From DATKEJ01 sp963768715 (GTDB taxonomy: Bacteria > Bacteroidota > Rhodothermia > Rhodothermales > DATKEJ01): a stretch of DNA of 64,000 nucleotides. The position numbers and the translations under genes were made by a program. This document shows, piece after piece, positions 46,145 through 54,561 of this stretch. The notes under the pieces are model-generated. The model was not told the origin of the DNA. It did no database searches and was given only the letters and a program-made list of their open reading frames with translations. The DNA lies in the NCBI GenBank assembly GCA_963768715.1, contig CAVYJC010000002.1, forward strand, positions 282,179 through 346,178, written 5' to 3'. Position 1 is the stretch's first letter. Every line of letters starts with the position of its first letter.

Positions 46145-46790
46145 AGATGGCAGATGGAAGATGGAAGATGGAAGACTTGTCCCGAGCGAGCGAGCAGACA
46201 TCGCTGATATGCTCTCCCTGTGGATCGAGCGACGAGGGATGGCAGATGGCGAGGTAGCCACCCGGGCTTTAGCCCGGCGAGGCAGGCAGCGAATCCGAGG
46301 GAGTTCCTCGTGGGGCTGAAGACCAAGAAATATGTTTGGCCGCCGATGGGAGCCGTCTCGGGAGCCCGTGAAGGAAACAGTGAGACGCAAACAACTTACG
46401 GTCCCCCCTGAGGGGGCAGGCTGGATCCCGAACACAGTTCGGAGGAAGCCGGGGGGTGGATCCGCTGCAAAATCTCACGACTATCCGACATCCACCCCTC
46501 CCCGCTCCGCGGGCTCCCCAAGGGAACCGGACACGTCTACTATTCCCTCCGAGCCGGGCTTCAGCCCAGCGAGGCGGGCGGCCCCACAGAGTCTGGCCCA
46601 ACATCCGCACTTCGCACGGCCGTAAACAGCCGTGCTACAAGGAGATCCCGCCCTGCTGCCGCAGGGCTGCGTGGTAGCGCGATTCTCAAGCCCGCCCTCC
46701 TTATTCGTCCACATCTGAGCCCGCTTCAGCGGGCGTGTCACTGCTCTAGCACGGGGATTTATTCCCGTGCGGGCTGATCGAGGCGCTGTC
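46145..46790. repeat. Spacer built of 9 bp repeats and tandem hairpins
   Basis: Starts with AGATGGCAG/AGATGGAAG repeats (46146-46172), then a series of short palindromes with different stems but similar 3-6 base TTTA, TTCA or TAAA centres: CGGGCTTTAGCCCG (46262), GGGCTTCAGCCC (46557), CACGGCCGTAAACAGCCGTG (46615), GCCCGCTTCAGCGGGC (46719), CACGGGGATTTATTCCCGTG (46750). Also CCCCCCTGAGGGGG near 46404. No coding region recognised. Confidence 0.75.
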
Positions 46791-46865
46791 TCGCCGACGA
46801 AGTCCGCCGCAAAACGGGTATTTCGGACTTTTGGGACAGCCCCTGGCTGCCCAATTCGACGCAGA

Positions 46866-47426
46866 ATGCTGCTCACGCTTGCAGTGGTCTCCCTACTCCT
46901 GACCTCCTGCAATAACGGATATAAATCGCCGTCGTTGCCCCAAGCGCTGATCACACTCCCCAACTTCGCACACCTGGATCACCTGGGCGAAACCGTCCAA
47001 TCCGATGAGCCGGTGCGCATCATCCACATCTACGCCGATGCTCCCGATTACGACTGGGTCGGAGACGACGACGAGGGCATCGCATGCGTCGACGACGCGG
47101 CGCGCGCAGCCGTTGTGTACCTGCGGGACACCCAGCTGAACGGGAATCCGGAACACCGGGAGACGGCCGAAGCCCTGCTGCGGTTTATCCTCGGCATGCA
47201 GGCGGAATCGGGCCTGTTCTATAATTTCGTGCTGGACGACCATCTGACCATCAACCGTACCCATCGCACGAGCCGCGCCGACTCCCTTGACTGGTGGACC
47301 GCCCGCGCCGTCTGGGCGCTCGGAGTCGGAGCCCGTGTCCTGAAGACGTCCGATCCGTCAGCTCAGCGAAGCCGCCCGCTCGGCCATCGAGCAAACCTAT
47401 CCCCATTTGGAGGAACGGCTGGCTAA
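46866..47426 (+). CDS. Lipoprotein, probable (alpha/alpha)6 glycosidase-like, N-terminal part (frameshifted)
   Basis: From ATG 46866: MLLTLAVVSLLLTSC is a lipoprotein signal; an in-frame start at 46767 adds 33 implausible residues. Then IIHIYADAPDYDWVGDDDEGIACVDDAARAAVVYLRD, an acidic stretch followed by helical hairpins (AEALLRFILGMQAESGLFYNFV, SLDWWTARAVWALGVGARVL). Coding breaks near 47355; the sequence RQLSEAARSAIEQTYPHLEERL is in a third frame before the last part. I do not recognise the family with certainty; the repeated helical pattern and the GH130 neighbours suggest a sugar-processing enzyme. Confidence 0.65.
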   Translation: MLLTLAVVSLLLTSCNNGYKSPSLPQALITLPNFAHLDHLGETVQSDEPVRIIHIYADAPDYDWVGDDDEGIACVDDAARAAVVYLRDTQLNGNPEHRETAEALLRFILGMQAESGLFYNFVLDDHLTINRTHRTSRADSLDWWTARAVWALGVGARVLKTSDPSAQRSRPLGHRANLSPFGGTAG

Positions 47427-48280
47427 TTACGGCAAGACCCGTCAACGCAACGGTCGTGAATGTACCGACCTGGCTCGTCCACGAAACGGCCGCCGATGCG
47501 ACCAGTGAACTCCTTCTCGGACTCCATGCCCTCAACCAGGCGTATCCGGATTCCGCTCTGTCCGACATGATCGAAAAGTTCGCGGACGGCATCGCCCGGA
47601 TGCAGTGGGGCAGCATGACACACTTCCCCTGGTCGGCCCACGCGTCGTGGATCGACGACTGGCACGGCTGGGGCAATTCGCAAACGCAGGCCCTGTCCGA
47701 ACTTGGCAAGCTCGAAACAGCTGTCGCCGAAGCAGAGCAATTCTATCCCCGCCTGCTCATCGAGGGGTGGATGCACTCCTTCAATCTGGACGACTCGACG
47801 AGCGTCAGGAACTACGAACAGATCGCTTACGCCGTAAGGTGCGTGGCCGTCGGCCTCGTTCGCCTTTACGAAGCGACCGGGGACGAGCGATATGCCGTGA
47901 TGGCGGGACTCGCAGCCAGTTGGTTCTCGGGCAACAACGTGGCGGAATTCGCCATGTACGACCCGATGACCGGCCGTGGCTATGACGGCATCGACAGTGC
48001 TTCCCATGTCAACCTTAATGCCGGCGCCGAATCGACGATCGAGGCCCTCTACACCATGGTAGAGATCGATCATATTCCAAAAGCAAGGCTCTGGGCAAAT
48101 GCCGTAGGAGCGCCGCCTGAGTCTATCGAATACGACGGAAAGAATTACCGCTACCGCGTTTTTACGACGCATTCTGGCCAATCAGAAAAGACGATGGCAT
48201 TGGTCATGAACCTGGCGGACGAGAAGCTCGAGTTGCTTTTCGGTCACGAACTGGAAGTATTTTTGACTGGGCGAGACTGA
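47294..48280 (+). CDS. Lipoprotein, probable (alpha/alpha)6 glycosidase-like, C-terminal part (frameshifted)
   Basis: Meaningful coding starts at about 47440 (VNATVVNVPTWLVHETAADATSELLLGLHAL) and runs to 48280 through WGSMTHFPWSAHASWIDDWHGWGNSQ, YDPMTGRGYDGIDSASHVNLNAGAESTIEALYTM and a beta-rich tail (YRVFTTHSGQSEKTMALVMN). Aromatic and acidic residues within helical hairpins resemble six-hairpin glycosidases, but no family signature is certain. The stop is one base from the GH130 start, so they are in one operon. Confidence 0.65.
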   Translation: MDRPRRLGARSRSPCPEDVRSVSSAKPPARPSSKPIPIWRNGWLITARPVNATVVNVPTWLVHETAADATSELLLGLHALNQAYPDSALSDMIEKFADGIARMQWGSMTHFPWSAHASWIDDWHGWGNSQTQALSELGKLETAVAEAEQFYPRLLIEGWMHSFNLDDSTSVRNYEQIAYAVRCVAVGLVRLYEATGDERYAVMAGLAASWFSGNNVAEFAMYDPMTGRGYDGIDSASHVNLNAGAESTIEALYTMVEIDHIPKARLWANAVGAPPESIEYDGKNYRYRVFTTHSGQSEKTMALVMNLADEKLELLFGHELEVFLTGRD

Positions 48281-48281
48281 A

Positions 48282-49280
48282 ATGGATCTTTTTCAGAGGC
48301 ATGACGAACCGGTATTGTGGCCACGAGACGACGTTGCATGGGCATCAGGGGCGGTATTTAATCCCGGCGCCTGGTACGAGGACGAAGTCGTCCACATGGC
48401 CTTCCGCGCCGTACCGAACGGCTACAACACCATCATGGTCGTCGAAGAAGGAGACGAGCAGCCGCGGCGAGGTTTCGTCGACTACATCTCGAGCATCGGA
48501 TATGCGAGCAGTCGCGACGGAGTCCATTTCGACTGGAAACCGCGTCCACTGATCGGCCCCGATTCACCCGCCGACATATACGGTGCAGAGGATCCGCGGA
48601 TCTCCAAAATCGGAGACGTCTTCCTCATCACGTACACCGCCCTGAGCCAACCGGCATTCGGCGGCGACCGCGACGGAGTGCGCATCGGGCTGGCCAGTAC
48701 CAAGGACTTCGAAACGGTGACACGTCACGGGGTGATCGGACCCGACAGGAGAGATAAAGACGCGGTCATATTTCCGTCTAAATTCGACGGCCGTATCGCG
48801 ATGCTCCACCGAATCTTTCCCGATATCCAGGTAGCCTGGTTTGCAGGCATCGACGAGCTGTGTCATCCCCCGAACGACTTCTGGCCGAAATACATCGAGC
48901 GCCTCGCCGATGCCATCGTGATGAGTCCCGAACAGGACTGGGAGGAAAAGAAGATCGGGATGGGTCCGACGCCGATCGAGACGCCCGAGGGATGGCTGCT
49001 GATCTACCACGGGGTTGATCGCGAACACGTCTATCGTGTGGGCCTGGCGCTGCTCGACCTCGAGGATCCCACACGAATCATTGCGCGAACGAAGTCCCCA
49101 GTGTTTGAACCCGAAACCGACTACGAACTCATCGGCGACGTCAATAACGTCGTCTTTCCTGAGGGCGCGGTCGTGATCGACGACGTGCTGCACATGTACT
49201 ACGGGGCGGCAGACAGAGTGATCGGCCTCGCAAAGGCGAATATGTCGGATGTACTCGCAGAAGTACTGGGGAAACGATGA
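48282..49280 (+). CDS. GH130-family glycoside phosphorylase/hydrolase
   Basis: 332 residues, five-bladed beta-propeller. GH130 landmarks in order: FNPGAWYEDEVVHMAFRAV, GYASSRDGVHFDW, YGAEDPRISKIGDVFLITYTA (catalytic Asp of EDPR), DKDAVIFPSKFDGRIAMLHR, IGMGPTPIETPEGWLLIYHGVD, NNVVFPEGAVV, YYGAADRVIGLA. Family members act on beta-1,4- or beta-1,2-mannosides, most as phosphorylases. The Arg/His residues that bind phosphate cannot be checked without alignment, so phosphorylase versus hydrolase is open. No signal peptide: cytoplasmic, in line with uptake by the upstream ABC importer. Confidence 0.92.
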   Translation: MDLFQRHDEPVLWPRDDVAWASGAVFNPGAWYEDEVVHMAFRAVPNGYNTIMVVEEGDEQPRRGFVDYISSIGYASSRDGVHFDWKPRPLIGPDSPADIYGAEDPRISKIGDVFLITYTALSQPAFGGDRDGVRIGLASTKDFETVTRHGVIGPDRRDKDAVIFPSKFDGRIAMLHRIFPDIQVAWFAGIDELCHPPNDFWPKYIERLADAIVMSPEQDWEEKKIGMGPTPIETPEGWLLIYHGVDREHVYRVGLALLDLEDPTRIIARTKSPVFEPETDYELIGDVNNVVFPEGAVVIDDVLHMYYGAADRVIGLAKANMSDVLAEVLGKR

Positions 49281-50371
49281 GTCTACGGTCCATAACCGAC
49301 GGTCCGGCTGTCAAGGTCGAGCGTCTCAACGATGGAAACCCCGTTCTCGAGGCGATGCCCGAGAATGATTGGGAAAGCCGGGTCGTTCTCAACCCTGCAG
49401 CAGTACTCCTACCTGCCGACCCAAGGTTGGACGGTCTCATGGACGCCTGGTCACTCGACGGCGACCAGAAGCAGATACTGGACTGGGCCGACGGGGCCTG
49501 TGTCATGATATATCGTGCTCAAGGCCCGATTCCCGAAGACTCAGACGTCGCCCCATCGAGTCTGGGATTGGCCGTTCTCACGCCCGATCTGGAACTGGTG
49601 AAGAGGTGGCCGACCCCGATCGTGTCCCCGGATGAGAACTTTCACAACCTCGGCGTCGAGGATCCGCGCATCACGTGGGCCGACGGGGCCTGGCACATGT
49701 ACTACGCAGGTTATTCGGGTGATCCTCGCGCCGGAGTACCGAATCGGCGCATCCAGATCTGCCATGCAGAGACTGCCGATTTTATCAACTGGTCGCTCAG
49801 CGGTCCGATCACAGGACGGCTGAACAGCGTTCCCAACAAGAACGCGGCTCTCCTTCCCTCTCCCGTGCGGGACCGGTGGATCCTGCTCCATCGGCCCATG
49901 GAAGGCCCGGATGCAATGGCCATTCATCTGGCCGCGAGTGAGTCACCGGCCGGCCCGTGGGAACCGGCGGGCGTTCTATTCAAATCGTACGTATATCAGG
50001 AGTTCGAGCGTTCATGGGTCGGAGCCGGCGGACCACCGATCCATCTGGATGGGAATCGTTTCCTCATGATTTACCATCAGGGACATTTCGATAAGAATGG
50101 CCGGCGCGAATACGATCTGGCCGCCGCGCTGCTGGATCTCGATGAGGACGATCCCGTTATGAGCCGAATCGAGCCCTTGATGCGGCCGACCGGCGATCTT
50201 GAGCGGTCGGGTGATCCCGAAGTAGGCGTCGACAACGTGCTTTTCACGTGCGCCAACTACGTATTCGGAGATGACCTGATCATTCCCTACGCCGGCGCCG
50301 ACAGCCGGATCTTCGGTGCGTCGGTCCCTGTCGACGATCTACTTTCGGAACTCGATCGTCACGCGGGCTGA
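49277..50371 (+). CDS. Second GH130-like family protein
   Basis: 364 residues; the start overlaps the previous stop as ATGA. Propeller motifs parallel the first enzyme: VLNPAAVLLPADPRLDG, NLGVEDPRITWADGAWHMYYAGY, NKNAALLPSPVRDRWILLHR, VGAGGPPIHLDGNRFLMIYHQG, VDNVLFTCANYVFGDDLIIPYAGADSRI. The insertion around AWSLDGDQKQILDWADGACVMIYRA is not in the first protein. It may act on a related mannoside linkage or be an accessory subunit. Its last 33 bases overlap the convergent gene on the minus strand. Confidence 0.88.
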   Translation: MSLRSITDGPAVKVERLNDGNPVLEAMPENDWESRVVLNPAAVLLPADPRLDGLMDAWSLDGDQKQILDWADGACVMIYRAQGPIPEDSDVAPSSLGLAVLTPDLELVKRWPTPIVSPDENFHNLGVEDPRITWADGAWHMYYAGYSGDPRAGVPNRRIQICHAETADFINWSLSGPITGRLNSVPNKNAALLPSPVRDRWILLHRPMEGPDAMAIHLAASESPAGPWEPAGVLFKSYVYQEFERSWVGAGGPPIHLDGNRFLMIYHQGHFDKNGRREYDLAAALLDLDEDDPVMSRIEPLMRPTGDLERSGDPEVGVDNVLFTCANYVFGDDLIIPYAGADSRIFGASVPVDDLLSELDRHAG

Positions 50372-52141
50372 CCCGCTGCCAAGTGACGTACGAACTGTAG
50401 TCCGCTGGATACCGTCCCCGAGATCACTGCTCGACTTGTCTCGAATGACAACGCCGGCCCCCGACGCTTTGACACGCCGGATTTGGGTGGGACTGATGAC
50501 CTGAACGGTCGCCGTACCGTCCGAAGCTCCACGCAGATCGATATCGAGTCTCCGCCGCTTGGCATCGTAGGAGACGCCTTCGACGATGGCGTCCACTCGC
50601 TCGAGATAGGGCATATCCGGCCGTCCCCGAACCAGGTTGATGTCGGATGCTGGTCCCACGATCACGGCCGAGTACTGACGTTCGCCATCCGCCGATATTT
50701 CCTTGAAATACGGCCCGCTTCCGCTCCATTGTACGTGAGCCGAACGTCCCGCAACCGTTACGTCGTACGACGCATCCTCGAATCCGTGCGGAAGGTTCGC
50801 GTCGAAACGGATGTTCCATTCGTTCTCCCTCACGCCGCCAAGCTTGTAGAGAACCGACAAATACCATCCCCCCGCCCAGAGAAACGTGGTTTTGTCGAGT
50901 TCGCCGTACGCCGGCGAGTCCTTGTCGGTGCGGCGGTACTCGTACAATGCCGGCTGTCCACCCGGACTGTTCGCAATCCCATCCAGCGTATAGAACTTGC
51001 GGATGGCGGCAAGCGCACTGTCGGGTTCGTTGGATGCGAGGAGCGCCATGGCATACCAGGCATTGCCATGAGGCCACACGCCTCCGTTGATGTAACGACC
51101 GGGGAGTCCGGCCTCCAGCCCGATGAATCGGTAGCGCTCGATCAGTTCGTTGAAATCAGTCGGGACGACGGTCCGCAAACCGATTTCCGGATCCAAGAGC
51201 TTCGTTCGGGCCGTTTCCAACATGACCTGTTTTTTCTCGTCATCGATTTGATCGAACACGGCCGCGAGCAGCGAGCCCATGTACAGGTGGTGATCGACCT
51301 CGCCGTTGTCGAGCTCGCTCAGCAGGAAGCCGGCCTTGTCGTCCCATAGCCGCGTCACCATATTCTCCTGCAGCTGGTCTGCAAGCGCCATGTACTCAGA
51401 CAGGCGTGGCTCCTGCCTGTGGAGAACGGCCGTCAGGAAGCCGAACGTGCGGATCGCGCGAATGGTCAAGATGGTCAGGTAGGCCTTGGGTCCGTACACG
51501 TCGCCGATGTCCCACCAGTCCGGCTCCGAACCCTGCATGATCCCGTCCTTGTAGTTCTCGAGCATCAACTCGAGGCTCTTGGAGACCATTGGGTAGAGGC
51601 GGGCGACGAGCGCCGTATCGGCACTGTGCCGGAGGTAGGACCCCGTCAGCAGGATGAACCACAGGTGGTTCCAGTTGTCGCTTCCGGCCATCTCGCTGAC
51701 GTACTTCCCGTCCCGCCAGTAGCGGGCGTGGGTGAGCACGTGGTCGCCTGTGTCGAAATGAAGGATATAGCGCAGATCATCCCGGACGGTCTTGGGATCA
51801 AACTGAACCACGCCCCGATCGGTCAGCAGCAGGTCGTGCGTGAAGAAGAAGTTGTATTGGGCGGGGCACGGCATCGGCACGATATGCCCTTCGAGCGGGT
51901 GCCGGTTGGCCTGCTGGATGGCCTTCGACCAGCGAGCCGTTTCGACCAACGCGGAGTCATCGACAGAGAACGTCGAGGCGTCGACGAAGTCGGCCACGCG
52001 CTGTTCGAACGCGTTGACATCGTCGCGCCAGCTGCGTGCGAGCGCGCTGGACGATATCTGTAACTTGCTGTCTCCGACTCGAGCCGATGATCTGGATGAC
52101 CTGGAGTGTATCTCCCGGATCCAATTGTTTCGAATACACAA
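50339..52141 (-). CDS. Six-hairpin glycosidase (GH94/debranching-like), catalytic part (frameshifted)
   Basis: The real reading starts near 52030 (WRDDVNAFEQRVADFVDAS) and runs to 50339. It contains an (alpha/alpha)6 barrel: FFFTHDLLLTDRGVVQFDPKTV, YWRDGKYVSEMAGSDNWNHLWFI, EPDWWDIGDVYGPKAYLTILTI, LPGRYINGGVWPHGNAWYAMALL, then a C-terminal beta-sandwich (YDVTVAGRSAHVQWSGSGPYF). The GGVWPHGNAW motif is shared with GH94 and glycogen-debranching-type enzymes. Joined to the 51957-52840 part it makes about 830 residues with a signal peptide, so periplasmic or outer-membrane. It could release oligosaccharides for the neighbouring importer. Confidence 0.8.
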   Translation of the reverse strand: MCIRNNWIREIHSRSSRSSARVGDSKLQISSSALARSWRDDVNAFEQRVADFVDASTFSVDDSALVETARWSKAIQQANRHPLEGHIVPMPCPAQYNFFFTHDLLLTDRGVVQFDPKTVRDDLRYILHFDTGDHVLTHARYWRDGKYVSEMAGSDNWNHLWFILLTGSYLRHSADTALVARLYPMVSKSLELMLENYKDGIMQGSEPDWWDIGDVYGPKAYLTILTIRAIRTFGFLTAVLHRQEPRLSEYMALADQLQENMVTRLWDDKAGFLLSELDNGEVDHHLYMGSLLAAVFDQIDDEKKQVMLETARTKLLDPEIGLRTVVPTDFNELIERYRFIGLEAGLPGRYINGGVWPHGNAWYAMALLASNEPDSALAAIRKFYTLDGIANSPGGQPALYEYRRTDKDSPAYGELDKTTFLWAGGWYLSVLYKLGGVRENEWNIRFDANLPHGFEDASYDVTVAGRSAHVQWSGSGPYFKEISADGERQYSAVIVGPASDINLVRGRPDMPYLERVDAIVEGVSYDAKRRRLDIDLRGASDGTATVQVISPTQIRRVKASGAGVVIRDKSSSDLGDGIQRTTVRTSLGSGSARVTIEFRK

Positions 52142-52840
52142 ACTCGGCAGACGGATCCTTGACCAGCCCCGCCATGTCCCCGGTCGCTTCCGGCATCACT
52201 CCGAAGTTTGCGACGAACACCGTCGCGGAATCGGTGTCCGCCGCATCGAAATCCGCCCGGTAGGCTGAACCATCGTCTGAATAGCGCACGCTTGCGGAGT
52301 CGCGCCACGTGTAAGCATGTGACGTCCGCAGCGTCGTTTCGAGACCGGTCGACAACATCACGTCGAGCGGATGATCGGAAACGTTGGTCACATCGACTTG
52401 GAGGATCATCACGGGAAGCGTCTCACCGAAGCGGTAGCTGACCTTCACCTCGTGCGTGGGAGCCACTCCGGTATATTCTACATTCGCCGGCGTCCATTCG
52501 TACGGGAGCGAGGCCCGACTCAGGTCTTCATGTCTTCCGTCGACGGTCAGGTAGAGATACAACGGCATGGACTGATCGCGCTCCCAGTAGTCGGTGCTGA
52601 GATCGATGCTGTTGGCAACAGGATAGTAGAAGCTGATCCGGGACGGCGCCGGACGGCTGTGGTGGAACTCGAGACCGACGAAAGGTCCGCCCACCTGGAG
52701 CTGGCCCTGGAGGCCGTCGTAGGTCTTCGTGAGATCCGCGAGCGGCGAGGAAGGATTTTGGGCGTGGACGGCGTCGACGGTACAGGACAGAACAGACAGC
52801 AGACAGCAGACAGCAGACAGTAGGAATCGAGAGCAGACAT
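51957..52840 (-). CDS. Six-hairpin glycosidase, N-terminal part with signal peptide out of frame
   Basis: The mature N-terminal beta-sandwich is open from upstream of 52694 to 51957: VGGPFVGLEFHHSRPAPSRISFYYP, STDYWERDQSMPLYLYLTVDG, VDVTNVSDHPLDVMLSTGLET, SKQLDPGDTLQVIQIIGS. The frame extends upstream through a good signal peptide (LLSAVCCLLSVLSC ... AVHAQ), but that frame has no start codon. The only ATG, at 52840, is in another frame because of four copies of a heptamer (52793-52820). A second shift at ~52030 separates this part from the catalytic one. Whether it is switched off, broken or misread is the open question. Confidence 0.7.
52793..52820 (-). repeat. (CTGTCTG)4 heptamer array inside signal-peptide coding sequence
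   Basis: Four perfect copies (plus strand CAGACAG at 52793, 52800, 52807, 52814). The array lies between the ATG at 52840 and the mature protein; each copy changes the frame by one. Five copies (or two) would put the ATG in frame. Confidence 0.9.
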
Positions 52841-53079
52841 CAGACGTCAGAGGGCAGATGTTGAGTTGGGAGGGATGACTGTGAACGGAGGCACTCCGTT
52901 GAAGTTGAAGGGGGTTGGTTCCGGTGGGAATTTACGTCGGAGAGAGTCAGGATCGGCGTATTCATTTTGCGGGGTATCTTGCAGTCGGACAAGTCAGTCG
53001 CCCGGACGTCGACAGGGATGCATCCCGCAGCGGGCATCTTCGATCGCCGGCCAACAGGTGGAAACCCTCCCGGTCGTCG

Positions 53080-54387
53080 CTATCGATCTAAGATGAGGGT
53101 GACGGGCGTCGTGACCTGACGATTTCCGTCGAAGACCCGCAGCAGATAGAGGCCTGATCCGATTGCGGAACGCGGGAGCTCCAAGCGCACGGCACCACTG
53201 ACATCCATCCACTCGGACTGGCTCATCACGGACCGCCCGCCGACGTCGAAGAGTTCGACGTGTTTCCAGCCGGGAGCCGGCCAATGATATTCGAGGACGA
53301 GGCGACCGGCGGCGGGATTGGGAAACACGCTTAGCGAACCGGCCGTCTCCGGCAAAGCGGGCTCGCGGCGCGTGACGGTGCTTGGCTGGTACCTGGCAAC
53401 GTAGACATCCTCTGGATCCTCCGGACCTTGAGCCCATCCGACGATCACATAATTCCCATCGCTATCGAGCTGAATCGCCTCGCCTGCACTGTTCGGCACG
53501 TCCGAAACGACTTCCCACAGGATCTCGCCGCCGGCATTCGCTTTAACAAGATAGAGGCGCTCGTTGGAACCCCCGGCTGCCGTCTCGCCCGCAAGAACGT
53601 ATCCACCGTCACCGTCAATCGTCACGGCGCTGCCCTCGTCCCGACCTGGTCCGCCGGCATACAATTCCCAGAGCAGCTCGCCCGTCTCGGAAATCTTGGC
53701 CGCGTAGAGATCACCGCCGCCCGCCTGGGTGTGTCCGACGCCGGTCACGACATAGTTTCCTTCCGGATCCTCGACGATGTCGTCAAGATGCTCGATGTAC
53801 CCGCCGCCAAAGGTGAGGGACCACTCGCGTGCTCCCTGGTCGTCGACCTTGAGAAGATGTCCACTCCGGTCTCCAAGCGGCGTCGACTCAAATCCTGCGA
53901 GAACGAGTCCTCCGTTGATAGGCGCGACTGCCAGTGTGCCGATCCAGAAGGCCAGCTCATCCTCGTATGTCGCGCTGCGCACGCTGTCGCCGGCTGCCGA
54001 TAGATACAGGAGCCCCGGAATGGATGTCGGAGGAGATCCTGCAGCGGCGCCGCTGTTCGTTCCGAAAACGATCTCCCCCGAGGAAGGGAGGACGATCCCG
54101 GGCGTGAGGTAGTAGACGCCGGGAATGGACTTGATCCATAGCAGTGCACCGGCCGAGTCGATCCTTGCAATCTGTCCCTCCTCTTCGCCCGAGACGATGT
54201 AACCAAAGAGCAGGTAGTCGCCATCACCTACGGGGACGATGTCGTGGGCGCTCGATTTGGGATCTCCGACGTAGCTTCGTCCAAGCTCTTCTCCCGCTCG
54301 ATCCAGTTCGAGAAGCAGGATCCGGGACTCCATCGTGCCCCAATCTGTGGCACTGGCAACGACAAGAAGGCTTCCGTCTTCTCTCAT
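53080..54387 (-). CDS. Secreted beta-propeller protein with sorting domain (lacks its signal peptide because of an upstream stop)
   Basis: 435 residues from ATG 54387. Propeller-like repeats of about 45 residues (GGLVLAGFESTPLGDRSGHLLKVDDQGAREW, GNYVVTGVGHTQAGGGDLYAAKISETGELLW, GGYVLAGETAAGGSNERLYLVKANAGGEILW) and a C-terminal sorting domain (LSVFPNPAAGRLVLEYH ... GLYLLRVFDGNRQV). The same frame extends 49 codons further upstream to an ATG at 54534 with a clear signal peptide, interrupted by one amber codon at 54424-54426. As annotated from 54387 the product would stay in the cytoplasm, so the gene is either nonsense-mutated or misread. Confidence 0.78.
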   Translation of the reverse strand: MREDGSLLVVASATDWGTMESRILLLELDRAGEELGRSYVGDPKSSAHDIVPVGDGDYLLFGYIVSGEEEGQIARIDSAGALLWIKSIPGVYYLTPGIVLPSSGEIVFGTNSGAAAGSPPTSIPGLLYLSAAGDSVRSATYEDELAFWIGTLAVAPINGGLVLAGFESTPLGDRSGHLLKVDDQGAREWSLTFGGGYIEHLDDIVEDPEGNYVVTGVGHTQAGGGDLYAAKISETGELLWELYAGGPGRDEGSAVTIDGDGGYVLAGETAAGGSNERLYLVKANAGGEILWEVVSDVPNSAGEAIQLDSDGNYVIVGWAQGPEDPEDVYVARYQPSTVTRREPALPETAGSLSVFPNPAAGRLVLEYHWPAPGWKHVELFDVGGRSVMSQSEWMDVSGAVRLELPRSAIGSGLYLLRVFDGNRQVTTPVTLILDR

Positions 54388-54423
54388 TACGAAGTCCCGT
54401 CCGAAATCCGACTGATCCGAGTA

Positions 54424-54534
54424 CTAGGCCTGCCACTCGAGCGTGGGGGGATCCTGCGCCGGGAGCGCGGCCGCAAATGCGAGCACGACCGTCCAGATCG
54501 TGACCAGCATCCATATTGAAGATCGGAGTTTCAT
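54424..54534 (-). pseudogene. Signal-peptide fragment ending at an amber codon
   Basis: ATG 54534 encodes a 36-residue leader (MKLRSSIWMLVTIWTVVLAF ... ALPAQ, then DPPTLEWQA) and stops at TAG 54426-54424. The sequence after the stop (YSDQSDFGRDFV) runs in the same frame into the 54387 product. Confidence 0.75.
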
Positions 54535-54561
54535 ATTTCGACTGCTGACCATCGCCGAATT

